Positions 16,766 to 25,076 of a stretch of DNA of 64,000 nt are shown piece by piece. Source of the DNA: Caulobacter segnis (GTDB taxonomy: Bacteria > Pseudomonadota > Alphaproteobacteria > Caulobacterales > Caulobacteraceae); contig NZ_JARQWW010000002.1 of NCBI RefSeq assembly GCF_029543125.1, forward strand, positions 124,001 to 188,000, read 5' to 3'. The notes beneath the pieces were generated by a model. It was not told the DNA's origin, did no database searches, and saw only the letters and a program-made list of their open reading frames with translations. A program made the position numbers and the translations under genes. Within the stretch, counting starts at the first letter, position 1. Each line of letters starts with the position of its first letter.

Positions 16766-17674
16766 ATGGCGCGGCAGGACCTGAATCGCTCCGGAGAGAT
16801 GGAGGTCTTCGCCCGGGTGGTTGAGCTGGGCGGTTTTTCCGCCGCCGCGCGCAGCCTGGGCATGACGCCGTCGGCGGTGAGCAAGCTGATGAGCCGGCTG
16901 GAGGCCCGCCTGGGCGCGCGGCTGATCAACCGCTCCACCCGCAGCCTGCAACTGACGGCGGAGGGCGACGCTTTCTTCCAGCGGGCGGTGAAGGTGCTGG
17001 CCGACATCGCCGAGGCCGAACGCGAAGCAGGCGTGGGAGCCGTTCCGCGCGGCCGCGTGCGGGTGAACTGCAACATCCCCTTCGGCCATCATTACCTGCT
17101 GCCCCTGGTTCCCCGCTTCCTGGCCGCTTATCCGGAGGTGCAGCTCGACATCACCCTGATCGACCATGTGGTGGTGGACCTGATGCAGGAGCGGGCGGAC
17201 GTGGCGATCCGCACCGGACCCTTGCGTGAGTCGCAGTTGATCGCGCGCAAGCTGGGGACCAGCCGGCTGTCGGTGGTCGCCTCGCCCGACTATCTCGCCC
17301 GCCATGGCACGCCGAAGACCCTGGCGGAGCTGGAGGAGCACAATCTGCTGGCCTTCAACTTCAGCCGCATCCTCAGCGGATGGCCTTTCCTCGACGGCGA
17401 GGGGGGGAATGTCAGCACGCCGGTGGCCGGAAACCTGCGGATCAGCGACGGGGAGTCCCTGCGGCAGCTCACCCTGGCTGGAGCGGGCGTGGCGCGGCTG
17501 GCGCATTTCCATGTGGGGCGCGACATCGCCGCCGGTCGGCTGGTTCCGATTCTCGAAGACCTGAATCCCGGCGACACCGAGGAGGTGTTCGCCGTCTTCA
17601 TCGGCCAGGACGGCCGCCTGCCGGCGCGGGTGCGGGCGTTCATCGACTTCCTGGCGCAGGAAGTCCGCTTCTAG
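16766..17674 (+). CDS. LysR-family transcriptional regulator
   Basis: 302-residue LysR regulator with an N-terminal winged HTH (VVELGGFSAAARSLGMTPSAVSKLMSRLEARLGARL, split here by domain rather than motif) and a C-terminal periplasmic-binding-like effector domain. The NRSTRSLQLTAEG block and the helix PRFLAAYPEVQLDITL place it in the large group with LEARLG-type HTHs found beside efflux genes. It is divergent from the AraJ-like MFS gene and probably represses or activates it by binding the 97-base spacer. Its stop overlaps that of the convergent ogt gene by four bases. Confidence 0.9.
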   Translation: MARQDLNRSGEMEVFARVVELGGFSAAARSLGMTPSAVSKLMSRLEARLGARLINRSTRSLQLTAEGDAFFQRAVKVLADIAEAEREAGVGAVPRGRVRVNCNIPFGHHYLLPLVPRFLAAYPEVQLDITLIDHVVVDLMQERADVAIRTGPLRESQLIARKLGTSRLSVVASPDYLARHGTPKTLAELEEHNLLAFNFSRILSGWPFLDGEGGNVSTPVAGNLRISDGESLRQLTLAGAGVARLAHFHVGRDIAAGRLVPILEDLNPGDTEEVFAVFIGQDGRLPARVRAFIDFLAQEVRF

Positions 17675-18219
17675 CCGAACAGGTCGCCCTGCGGTCCGGC
17701 GTCGGGCTTGCCGCCTTCGATGACCAGCATCTTGAGCTTGGTGTTGGAGCCGCCGGGGGCGGAGAAACCGCCCAGCTTGCCGCCCGCCGCCATGACGCGG
17801 TGGCAGGGCATGACGATGGGAAACGGGTTGGCCCCCATGGCCTGGCCGACGGCGCGGGATAACGTGATGTCTCCCAAGTCGCGGGCGATGTCGCCATAGG
17901 TGCGGATCTGGCCCGGCTGGATTCGCATGGCGACGGCGTAGATGCGGCGGTGGAATTCCGGCACGTCGGACATATCGAGCGGGGCGGCGGACAGGTCCAC
18001 CTTCTCGCCCCGCATCAGGCGCACGATGTCGTCGATCACCGCCTGGATGCGTGGCGGCGGAGCGACCTCCTCCGCATCTGGAAACCGGTTCAAAAGACGG
18101 CGCAAGGCGTAGGCGGGATCGTCGTCCGGCAGGCGCAGCCCCTTGATGCCGCCGTCGCCCCACGCGATCGCGCAGCGGCCGATGTCGGTGTCGAAGAAGG
18201 CGTAGGCGATGCCGGACAT
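17671..18219 (-). CDS. ogt: Methylated-DNA-protein-cysteine S-methyltransferase
   Basis: 182-residue suicide repair protein that removes O6-methylguanine lesions by transferring the methyl group to Cys. The active site PCHRV is present in FPIVMPCHRVMAAGGKLGGFS, preceded by the HTH-like segment VGQAMGANP. The N-terminal domain (residues 1-85) fits the Ogt type and lacks the zinc-binding Cys of the Ada regulator, so this is a stand-alone repair enzyme. No other alkylation-repair gene is adjacent. Length is normal for Ogt. Confidence 0.94.
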   Translation of the reverse strand: MSGIAYAFFDTDIGRCAIAWGDGGIKGLRLPDDDPAYALRRLLNRFPDAEEVAPPPRIQAVIDDIVRLMRGEKVDLSAAPLDMSDVPEFHRRIYAVAMRIQPGQIRTYGDIARDLGDITLSRAVGQAMGANPFPIVMPCHRVMAAGGKLGGFSAPGGSNTKLKMLVIEGGKPDAGPQGDLFG

Positions 18220-18288
18220 AACGAGGAGCCTACACCCCTCGCCCGTCCGTTTCCGCCCGCAAGTTGCGGTTTTCGGACTCCGTAGCGC

Positions 18289-18537
18289 CTAGCGGCGACG
18301 GAAGAGTCCCAGAAGCGCCAGCAGCACGATGGCGCCGAGGGTGGAGATCACTAGGCTGCCGATCCAGCCACCCCAGCTGATGCCCAGCACGTTGGCGATG
18401 AAGGCGCCGAGGAAGGAGCCGACCAGACCCACGATCAGGTTGGTCAGCAGGCCGTGCTCGCGCTTCATGACCTGTTCGGCGATCCAGCCGGCCAGAATGC
18501 CGATGATGATCGCGCCGATGATGCCTACGCCGCTCAT
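18289..18537 (-). CDS. GlsB/YeaQ/YmgE stress-response membrane protein
   Basis: 82-residue Gly-rich inner-membrane protein of the transglycosylase-associated family (a name based on old annotation, not activity). Three hydrophobic segments are visible, with the signature GIIGAIIIGILAGWIAEQVM at the N-terminus and the repeated Gly motifs GLVGSFLGAF and GISWGGWIGSL. Members are commonly induced by general stress regulators; no specific promoter motif is visible here. It is monocistronic between ogt and the acetyltransferase. Confidence 0.92.
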   Translation of the reverse strand: MSGVGIIGAIIIGILAGWIAEQVMKREHGLLTNLIVGLVGSFLGAFIANVLGISWGGWIGSLVISTLGAIVLLALLGLFRRR

Positions 18538-18603
18538 TGGAGTTCGCTCCCGCGTTTCCTGAAACCCGAGGCAGGAATGCGCGAGCTGCGGTCAAGGTTG
18601 CGG

Positions 18604-19056
18604 CTAGAGCTTCATCTCCATCCAGACGTCGGCCCGAACATAGGGCGACGAGGACGGCGGCAGATGCACGAACCCCACCGACTCGTAGAGAGTCAGAGCC
18701 GGGGTGAGGTGAGAGCTGCTTTCCAGATAGAGACGCGGCGCGCCCAGTTCGCGAGCCTTGTGGATGCAGGCCTCCATGAGCTTGCGGGCATAGCCCTTGC
18801 CCTGCATCCGCTCGTCCACGGCCATCTTGCCGACCTCGTAGCCGCCGTCCTCCATGGGGATCAGGGCGACGCACCCCACGGTCTCGCCGTCGGCCTCGGC
18901 CATGAAGATGCGGCCGCCCTTGTCGAGAATGGCGGGACCAGGATTGTCGAGCACCAGCCGGTCCTTCGCCTCGATGACGAAGAACTTGGTCAGCCAGGCC
19001 TCGTTGAGGACGCGCCAGGCCTCGGCGTGACGGGGCTCGAATTCGACGATCTGCAT
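18604..19056 (-). CDS. GNAT-family N-acetyltransferase
   Basis: 150-residue single GNAT domain. Motif A, which binds acetyl-CoA pyrophosphate, is MQGKGYARKLM; it is preceded by the beta4 strand VGKMAVDE and followed by the late beta strand RLYLESSS. The N-terminus IVEFEPRHAEAWRVLNEAWL matches small-molecule or peptide acetyltransferases of the PhnO/ElaA-like kind, but the acceptor is not predictable. It is alone between a GlsB-like gene and an SDR, with a strong hairpin upstream of it at 19097-19132. Confidence 0.88.
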   Translation of the reverse strand: MQIVEFEPRHAEAWRVLNEAWLTKFFVIEAKDRLVLDNPGPAILDKGGRIFMAEADGETVGCVALIPMEDGGYEVGKMAVDERMQGKGYARKLMEACIHKARELGAPRLYLESSSHLTPALTLYESVGFVHLPPSSSPYVRADVWMEMKL

Positions 19057-19096
19057 GGGTGGTGTTTGCGCTTTGAGGGCGCGCCGGACAAGAGCC

Positions 19097-19132
19097 TCTC
19101 CTCCCCCGTAGGCTTCGCTACGGGGCAGGAGA
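19097..19132. repeat. 15-bp inverted repeat with GCTTCG loop
   Basis: A nearly perfect stem (CCCCGTAG against CTACGGGG, extended outward by TCTCCT/AGGAGA) sits between the SDR stop and the GNAT start. Without a T-run it is either a weak terminator for the SDR transcript or one of the intergenic palindromes that recur in this window. Confidence 0.6.
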
Positions 19133-19136
19133 AGAA

Positions 19137-19904
19137 TTAGATCGTCGCCCCGCCGTCGCAGACGATGGCCTGGCCGGTGACGAAGTTGCCCGCCGCCGAG
19201 GCGAGGAACACCGCCGCGCCGGCGATCTCGTCCGGCTCTCCGATACGGCGCAGGGGCACGCCCTCAGTGGCGCGGCGCAGGGTGTCGGGGTTCTCCCACA
19301 GGGCCTTGGCGAAGTCGGTGCGGATCAGGCCAGGGGCGATGCAGTTCACCCGCACATTGTCGGGGCCAAACTCGTGGGCGTAGTTGCGGGCGAGCTGGAA
19401 GTCCGCCGCCTTGGAGACGTTGTAGGCCCCGATGATCGGCGAGCCGCGCAGGCCGCCGATGGACGACACCACGATGATCACCCCGTCCTTACGCTGGCGC
19501 ATCTCGGGCGCGACCATGCCGATCAGCCAGTGATTGGCCAGGACGTTGTTCTCGAAGATCTTGCGGAACTGGTCGTCCTCGATCCCGCCCATGGGGCCGT
19601 AATAGGGATTGGTCGCGGCGTTGCAGACCAGCACGTCGATCTTGCCAAAGGCCTTGCGGGTCTCGTCCGCCAGGCGCTGCAGATCCTCCTTGGAGGAGAT
19701 GTTGGCGGGGATGGCGACGGCGGTCCCGGCGCCGTGGGCGGCGTTCAGCGCCTCGGCGACCTCTTCGCAGGGGCCGGCCTTGCGCGAGGAGATGACGACC
19801 TTGGCCCCCTGCTCGGCCATGCGCTCGGCGATGGCCTTGCCGATGCCGCGCGAGGAGCCGGTGATGATCGCAACCTTGCCGGTCAGGTCGAAGAGGTGGG
19901 CCAT
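19137..19904 (-). CDS. SDR-family oxidoreductase
   Basis: 255-residue classical short-chain dehydrogenase/reductase. The cofactor loop is TGSSRGIGKAI, the structural motif is CNAATN, the catalytic Ser is in VVSSIGG and the YxxxK pair is in AYNVSKAAD. The Ser/Arg after the first Gly motif and RK further on favour NADP(H). The C-terminal ...GQAIVCDGGATI is the FabG/DHRS4-like ending. The substrate is unknown. The 5' side opens onto the 0.7 kb gene-free interval, which must hold its promoter. Confidence 0.93.
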   Translation of the reverse strand: MAHLFDLTGKVAIITGSSRGIGKAIAERMAEQGAKVVISSRKAGPCEEVAEALNAAHGAGTAVAIPANISSKEDLQRLADETRKAFGKIDVLVCNAATNPYYGPMGGIEDDQFRKIFENNVLANHWLIGMVAPEMRQRKDGVIIVVSSIGGLRGSPIIGAYNVSKAADFQLARNYAHEFGPDNVRVNCIAPGLIRTDFAKALWENPDTLRRATEGVPLRRIGEPDEIAGAAVFLASAAGNFVTGQAIVCDGGATI

Positions 19905-20443
19905 GGACGCGCTCCCTTAAACGCTTGTTTGATTGAGCGGCAACCTGCGGGGAGATGGACGCTGGGTCAAGCGGCGCGCGAAATCACCCCCTGGGGAAAT
20001 TCCCGAGAGGTTGGAAGGGCGGCGGAGCGGCCTGACCTTTGTCAGGCGATGTGTGTTTTGGAGTGCCGGGTTCGACGCAGGTCGTTCCGCTCCGCGCGAG
20101 CCGTTATCCGGGAGCTGTCGGTAGGCAGCGCTCTTAGCGCTTAGCCGACGAAGCCTCCGACGGGCGGGTGGGATCAGCGTTCCCAGCCCCGGACCGCGTG
20201 AGTAACCCCCTCACGCCTGCTGCGCGCCGCCGATGTCACGTCGCTTTGGGGCAAGAGCAGTGTCCGGAAAGGCGGAAGCCCCTCCTTCTCACCACCGACG
20301 GTCGCGCTTCCCGCTCGACCGCATCCCCTCCACGACACAGCGCTGGCCGCGCGCCCTTCCCGTGATGGGGACGATCAGGAGCTTACGGGAGGGCGGAATG
20401 GGGGCGGATAAGTTCGCCGATTTCCCCGCCTCACATCCGTCTT

Positions 20444-20560
20444 CCTAGGCCTTGTGCCTAGGACCCAGAGACTCCGTGGCGGCCTTGGATGGTGCGGGGG
20501 TGACCGCCGCAGTCCAACGGGATGCTCAGCCGTTTCTGGGCCCTAGGCACAAGGCCTAGG
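20444..20560. repeat. Inverted-repeat element, copy 2
   Basis: 29-base arms at 20444-20472 and 20532-20560 match as inverted copies with two mismatches. Each arm holds its own palindrome CCTAGGC/GCCTAGG around ACAA or TTGT. The core GCACAAGGCC and overall size match copy 1 at 841-949, while the interiors differ. Confidence 0.85.
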
Positions 20561-20601
20561 GTGACGGAGATTAGGAACCGTCGCAATCACCCTCACCCCT
20601 G

Positions 20602-20626
20602 CCCCTCTCCCATCGAGGGAGAGGGG
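20602..20626. repeat. Intergenic palindrome CCCCTCTCCC / GGGAGAGGGG
   Basis: Perfect 10-bp stem with a five-base loop immediately after the extensin-like gene. Palindromes of this composition are scattered between genes in many alphaproteobacteria. Confidence 0.75.
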
Positions 20627-20629
20627 GAG

Positions 20630-21349
20630 TTACCGACAAATCCGATACCGGCTGCGGTCCAGGTGCAGGTGGTCCGCGTGGGCGGCGTTGTAGTCGGGGC
20701 TGAGGGTGGAGCCGAATAGCTTGCAGGCGCCGTCGCGGACGGCGCGCAGGAAGCGGCCCTCGGCGTTCTCGTCCCGGAAGTCCGAGGCGATGGTGAGGCG
20801 GCGGCCGTCCACGAGCCGGAAGCCGGCGATGTCGACCGCGTTGGCGGTGGCGTGATTGCTGGGGCGTGCGCCCTCGCGCCCATAGACGGTGCGGCAGGCA
20901 TAGGTCCCGTAGTGATCGACACGACCCAGCGGCTGGCCGAAGGCGATCTGGGCGGCGGGAGCCGCCACCTGCCGTTCCCACAGGGCGTAGGTGAGGGCCA
21001 GGCCGCAGGTCATCAGCGGACCGGGCGGCGACAGGCTGGCGCCGCCGGTGATGCGGACGCCGTCGCGGGTGGAGCAGAAGCCCTGTTCGCGTAGAGGGAC
21101 CTCGCTGAAGGTCAGGCCGCCGTCGGTAAGGGCGGCGCGGCAGGCGGCGGGATCGTCCGCGAGGCTCGCCAGCTTTCGCGCCGTGGCCATGCCGATGGGC
21201 TGCTCCAGGCTGAACGGCTTCCACGGCAGGTCCTGCGGCGGCGCATATCGATCCACCCCCGCGAACACGATGATCGCCATCAGGGCGAAATCGAGCAGGG
21301 CCGCGCCAAGGCCAGCCAGGGCAAGGGTTTCGGGCGATGCGGGCTTCAC
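20630..21349 (-). CDS. Extensin-like family protein
   Basis: Extensin-like C-terminal domain protein of about 239 residues. An N-terminal hydrophobic helix (LGAALLDFALMAIIVFAG) anchors or exports it, and the domain has conserved Cys residues (LREQGFCSTRDG, LMTCGLALTYALWE, YGTYACRTVYGR), the GARPSNHATANAVDIAGF block and ending DHLHLDRSRYRICR. The fold resembles peptidoglycan-acting D-Ala-D-Ala peptidases of the VanY/M15 type, with His/Asp (SNHATANAVD; HADHLH) as likely zinc ligands, but activity is unproven. I start at the GTG at 21349, since longer versions run into the divergent MFS start; the start is uncertain. Confidence 0.82.
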   Translation of the reverse strand: MKPASPETLALAGLGAALLDFALMAIIVFAGVDRYAPPQDLPWKPFSLEQPIGMATARKLASLADDPAACRAALTDGGLTFSEVPLREQGFCSTRDGVRITGGASLSPPGPLMTCGLALTYALWERQVAAPAAQIAFGQPLGRVDHYGTYACRTVYGREGARPSNHATANAVDIAGFRLVDGRRLTIASDFRDENAEGRFLRAVRDGACKLFGSTLSPDYNAAHADHLHLDRSRYRICR

Positions 21350-21425
21350 AGGGAGGCAACGCGGCCCGGCGCAGGCGGTTCGCCATGGGTGGGCTTCCTC
21401 GTCGAGGCGGGCTAGACCGCCGCGC

Positions 21426-22814
21426 ATGACGACCGAGACTCCCGCCAGTTGGCGCGACCTGATGGCGCCCGGGCTGGCCCTGCGCTTTGGCCTGCTGTGC
21501 CTGGGCATCTGGCTGAACGCCGCCGACACCCTGGTGACCGTGACCATCATGCCGAGCGTGGGTCAGGATCTGGGCGGGTATCAGTACTTCGGCTGGGCGG
21601 TGGCGGCGTACCTGCTGGGCTCGATCATCGCGGGGGCGGCGGCGGGGCGGCTGTCCATGGTGCTGGGCCTGCGGCAGGCGACGCTGGTGGCGGGCGGGGC
21701 CTATGTGATCGGCTGCCTGGCCAGCGCGGTCGCGCCGGACTTCCTGACCTTCGTCCTGGGCCGGCTGGTGCAGGGCCTGGGCGCGGGCGGCATCGTGGCT
21801 CTGTGCTACGTGGCTATCGCGGTGATGTTCCCGCAGCGCCTGTGGGGCAAGGTGTTCGGGGCGATCAGCGCCGTGTGGGGCGTGGCCACGGTGCTTGGCC
21901 CGCTGGTGGGCGGGGTGTTCGCGGAGCTGGGTTTCTGGCGCGGGGCGTTCTGGATGTTCGTGGTCCAGGGCTCGGTGTTCGTGGCGGCCTCGGCCCTGCT
22001 GATGGAGAAGGGCGACCGGACGGAGCGGTCCGGCGGCGTGCCCGTCCCGCAGCTTCTGGTGCTGACCGTGGCGGTGGGGATGATCGCCTCGGCCGGGATC
22101 GTGACCCGGCCAGTGATCGGCGGCGCCCTGGCGTTGTTCGGGGTGGTGGTCATGGCCAGCCTGCTGCGGGTGAACGCGCGGGCGCGAACGCCGCTGCTGC
22201 CGCGATCGGCCGGGGACCTGCGCCGGGCGGCGGGGGCCGGCTATTTCATGATCTTCGCCCTGGAGGCGGCGGCCATCGGCCTGTCGGTCTATGGCCCGGC
22301 CTTCATCCAACGGCAGCACGACGCCTCGCCCCTGTTCGCGGGCTATGTGGTCAGCGCCATCGCCGGCGGCTGGACGATCACCGCCCTGCTGGCCGCCGTC
22401 GTGCCGCATAGGCTGGACGGGATCATGATCCGGCTGGGGGCGACCTGCGTCATGCTGGGCACGGTGTGGAGCGCCTGGACCCTGCCGCACCGGTCGGTGG
22501 CGGAGATCTTCGCGTCGCTGCTGCTGGTCGGCTGCGGCTTCGGCCTGGCCTGGGGTCCGACGGCCAAACGGATCATCGGCGCCCTGCCCAGCGATGAGCA
22601 GGCCATGGGCTCGTCCTCGATCCCCACCGCCCAGATGATCGGCGGCGCGGCGGGCGCGGCCGGCATCGGCGCGGCGGCCAATGCGCTGGGCTTCGCGCAC
22701 GGGATCGAACCGTCGACGGCGACCGCCGTGGGGTCTTGGCTGTTCGGAGCGCTGATCCCGCTATCACTGGCCGGCTGGCTAGCGGCGCTGCGGCTGGGCG
22801 GGATGAAACAGTAA
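21426..22814 (+). CDS. MFS multidrug-type transporter (DHA2-like)
   Basis: 462-residue inner-membrane transporter. The N-terminal half has LNAADTLVTVTIMPSVGQDL, then LGSIIAGAAAGRLSMVLGLR (loop 2-3 motif) and the proline/glycine antiporter motif GAISAVWGVATVLGPLVGG in TM5. The latter marks drug:proton antiporters. About 13-14 hydrophobic segments fit the DHA2 group. The ATG at 21426 gives a short polar leader; the frame is open further upstream, but that part is antisense to the extensin-like gene. It converges on ecm across the palindrome at 22815-22863. Confidence 0.88.
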   Translation: MTTETPASWRDLMAPGLALRFGLLCLGIWLNAADTLVTVTIMPSVGQDLGGYQYFGWAVAAYLLGSIIAGAAAGRLSMVLGLRQATLVAGGAYVIGCLASAVAPDFLTFVLGRLVQGLGAGGIVALCYVAIAVMFPQRLWGKVFGAISAVWGVATVLGPLVGGVFAELGFWRGAFWMFVVQGSVFVAASALLMEKGDRTERSGGVPVPQLLVLTVAVGMIASAGIVTRPVIGGALALFGVVVMASLLRVNARARTPLLPRSAGDLRRAAGAGYFMIFALEAAAIGLSVYGPAFIQRQHDASPLFAGYVVSAIAGGWTITALLAAVVPHRLDGIMIRLGATCVMLGTVWSAWTLPHRSVAEIFASLLLVGCGFGLAWGPTAKRIIGALPSDEQAMGSSSIPTAQMIGGAAGAAGIGAAANALGFAHGIEPSTATAVGSWLFGALIPLSLAGWLAALRLGGMKQ

Positions 22815-22863
22815 TCCTCCCCCTGTGGGGGAGGTGTCCCGAAGGGACGGAGAGGGGGAGGAT
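22815..22863. repeat. Compound intergenic palindrome between convergent genes
   Basis: CCTCCCCC/GGGGGAGG, followed by TGTCCC/GGGACG and a further GAGGGGGAGGA arm. It fills the whole space between the MFS and ecm stop codons and could end transcription from both sides. Confidence 0.7.
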
Positions 22864-22869
22864 TTAAGC

Positions 22870-24858
22870 TCAAGCCTCCGCCAGGGCCGCCGCCTCCACG
22901 ACCTTGACCACGTCGGCCATGATCTCGGTGAGCTTGAAGTCCTTGGGCGTGTAGACGCGGGCGACGCCCATCTGCTTGAGGATCAGGCTGTCTTCCGGCG
23001 GGATGATGCCGCCGACCACCACCGGGATGTCGTGCAGGCCCTCGGCCCGCATCAGGCGCACCACCTCCTGCACCAGATCGAGGTGCGAGCCCGACAGGAT
23101 CGACAGGCCGACCACATGGGCGCGGCTTTCCCTGGCGCGGCGGACGATCTCATCCGGCGTGGAGCGGATGCCGTCATAGAGCACTTCCATGCCGACGGCG
23201 CGGGCGCGGGTGGCGATCTGCTCGGCGCCGTTGGAGTGACCGTCCAGGCCCGGCTTGCCGATCAGGTAGGTGAGTTGGCGGCCCAGGGCCTGCGACACCC
23301 GCTCCACCTCGCGGCGGACGGATTCCAGGTCCTCATCCCCGTCGCTGGAGACGATCAGGGAGACGCCGGTGGGGCCGCGGTATTCGCCGAACACTTCACG
23401 CAAGGCGAAGGACCATTCGCCCGTGGTAACCCCCGCCTTCGCGGCGGCGATGGAGGCCGGCATGATGTTGCGGCCGTCGGCGGCGCAGGTCTTCAGTTCG
23501 GTCAGGGCGGTCTCGACGGCGGCGTTGTCGCGCTGGGCCCGCCAGGCTTTCAGGGCGGCGACCACATCGGCCTCGAGTTTCGGATCGACGGTCTCGATGG
23601 CGCTTTCGCCGGCCGACAGGGGCGAGGCCTCGCTGTCGGTCCAGCGGTTGACGCCGACCACCACCTGTTCGCCGGTCTCCACCGCACGGACGCGTTCGGC
23701 GTTCGAGGCCACCAGGGCCGCCTTCATATAGCCGATGGCGGCGGCCGAACCGCCCATGGCGTCGATGCGGGCCAGCTCCTCCAGCGCCCCGGCCTTCTGC
23801 TCGGCGACCTTGGCCTCGACCACATGGGAGCCCGCGAACAGGTCCTCGTACTCCAGCAGGTCGGTCTCGTAGGCCAGGACCTGCTGCATGCGCAGGGACC
23901 ACTGCTGGTCCCAGGGGCGCGGCAGGCCGAGCGCCTCGTTCCAGGCGGGCAGTTGCAGGGCGCGGCAGCGGGCGTCCTTGGACAGGGTCACCGCCATGGC
24001 TTCGAGCAGGATGCGATAGACGTTGTTCTCGGGCTGCGGCTCGGTCAGGCCCAGGCTGTTGACCTGCACACCATAGCGGAAGCGGCGGGCCTTGGGGTCC
24101 TGGACGCCGTAGCGATCGCGCAGGATCTCGTCCCACAGCTGGGTGAAGCTGCGCATCTTGCACAGCTCGGTGACGAAGCGGACGCCGGCGTTGACGAAGA
24201 AGCTGATGCGCGAGCAGACAACCTCGAAGTCCTCGTCCGGGACCTGGCCGCCGGCGCGGACGGTGTCGAGGACGCTGATGGCGGTGGCCAGGGCGAAGGC
24301 CAGCTCTTGCTCCGGCGTCGCGCCGGCCTCCTGCAGGTGGTAGCTGCAGACGTTCATGGGGTTCCACTTGGGAACCTCGCGGTAGCACCAGGCGATCATA
24401 TCGCCGATCAGCCGCAGGCTGGGCTCCGGCGGGAAGATGTAGGTCCCGCGCGACAGGTATTCCTTGATCAGGTCGTTCTGAGTGGTGCCCTGCAGCAGCT
24501 TGCGGTCGGCGCCCTGCTCGTCGGCCAGGGCCACATAGAGCGACAGCAGCCAGGCCGCCGGGGCGTTGATGGTCATCGAGGTGTTCATCCGCTCCAGCGG
24601 GATGCCCTCGAACAGGGTGCGCATGTCGCCCAGGTGGCCGACCGGCACGCCGACCTTGCCCACCTCGCCCCGCGCCAGGATGTGGTCGGCGTCGTAGCCC
24701 GTCTGGGTCGGCAGGTCGAAAGCCACCGACAGACCCGTCTGCCCCTTGGCCAGGTTGGAGCGGTAGAGGGCGTTGGACTTGGCCGCCGTGGAGTGGCCCG
24801 CATAGGTGCGGAAAATCCACGGCGCATCCTTGGCGTGCTGGAAAGGCTTGTCTGACAA
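22870..24858 (-). CDS. ecm: (2S)-Ethylmalonyl-CoA mutase
   Basis: 662-residue adenosylcobalamin enzyme that converts (2S)-ethylmalonyl-CoA to methylsuccinyl-CoA in the ethylmalonyl-CoA pathway for acetyl-CoA assimilation. The mutase barrel opens with PWIFRTYAGHSTAAKSNALY and continues with GLSVAFDLPTQTGYDAD, typical of the MeaA/Ecm type. The C-terminal cobalamin domain has the base-off signature DGHSNG (Asp-x-His-x-x-Gly) followed by RARAVGMEV and later GLSILSG. Fusion of both domains in one chain and this length are normal. It is divergent from ccr, which makes its substrate precursor, so the pathway assignment is firm. Confidence 0.95.
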   Translation of the reverse strand: MSDKPFQHAKDAPWIFRTYAGHSTAAKSNALYRSNLAKGQTGLSVAFDLPTQTGYDADHILARGEVGKVGVPVGHLGDMRTLFEGIPLERMNTSMTINAPAAWLLSLYVALADEQGADRKLLQGTTQNDLIKEYLSRGTYIFPPEPSLRLIGDMIAWCYREVPKWNPMNVCSYHLQEAGATPEQELAFALATAISVLDTVRAGGQVPDEDFEVVCSRISFFVNAGVRFVTELCKMRSFTQLWDEILRDRYGVQDPKARRFRYGVQVNSLGLTEPQPENNVYRILLEAMAVTLSKDARCRALQLPAWNEALGLPRPWDQQWSLRMQQVLAYETDLLEYEDLFAGSHVVEAKVAEQKAGALEELARIDAMGGSAAAIGYMKAALVASNAERVRAVETGEQVVVGVNRWTDSEASPLSAGESAIETVDPKLEADVVAALKAWRAQRDNAAVETALTELKTCAADGRNIMPASIAAAKAGVTTGEWSFALREVFGEYRGPTGVSLIVSSDGDEDLESVRREVERVSQALGRQLTYLIGKPGLDGHSNGAEQIATRARAVGMEVLYDGIRSTPDEIVRRARESRAHVVGLSILSGSHLDLVQEVVRLMRAEGLHDIPVVVGGIIPPEDSLILKQMGVARVYTPKDFKLTEIMADVVKVVEAAALAEA

Positions 24859-25076
24859 CGGCTCGCTCCCTACCGCAGCGCAATATCGGCTTCTTCGTCC
24901 ATGCTGCGATGCAAAAACAGTCTTGCCAGTTTCAAAGAGTTGTCAAACACTCGTTGGCGTCAGAGCGGCGAGGAACACGCTGAAACTGGCGGAATGACGG
25001 ATCAGATCAATGATCCGCGTCGAGCACCCAAGCGTTCGATCCATGTTGCAGCGCAGAAGCGGAAGGGAGCCGCGCG
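24859..25076. promoter_or_regulatory. Divergent control region between ecm and ccr
   Basis: A 218-base AT-richer spacer drives two pathway genes in opposite directions. A-rich tracts near 24910-24950 (GATGCAAAAAC, CAGTTTCAAAGAG) vaguely recall TTTGCAAA-type sites bound by RamB/PccR-like regulators in other bacteria, but the match is poor and no regulator gene is adjacent. Joint control of ecm and ccr is inferred from geometry. Confidence 0.35.

Larger units (their letters stand above)
19905..20629. other. 0.7 kb gene-free interval rich in stem-loops
   Basis: No frame here shows coding character. Several perfect stems are present: GCGGAGCGG (20022-20030) pairs with CCGCTCCGC (20087-20095) and encloses CCTGAC-CTTT-GTCAGG (20031-20046). 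Further on, GTCGG/CCGAC with inner AGCGC/GCGCT lies near 20118-20150, and GCGTGAG/CTCACGC spans 20196-20216. The right end contains the inverted-repeat element at 20444-20560 and another palindrome at 20602-20626. A structured RNA is possible. I looked for RNase P, tmRNA, 6S and cobalamin riboswitch signatures and found none. Confidence 0.5.

Noticed and set aside
19905-20443. RNase P RNA, tmRNA, 6S RNA or cobalamin riboswitch
   Set aside because: None of the diagnostic conserved blocks (e.g. AGGAAAGUCCGG, a tag-peptide reading frame, or a B12 box with its partner helices) is present on either strand.
20168-20448. Two overlapping short Arg/Pro/Ser-rich frames (65 and 71 codons)
   Set aside because: No RBS, weak codon bias and location in a stem-loop-rich region; more likely non-coding.
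20571-22700. 709-codon minus-strand frame across the MFS and extensin-like genes
   Set aside because: Shadow of the plus-strand MFS gene; the real minus-strand gene here is in another frame (20630-21349).
22825-24855. 676-codon plus-strand frame across ecm
   Set aside because: Gly/His/Gln/Arg-rich antisense shadow of ecm.
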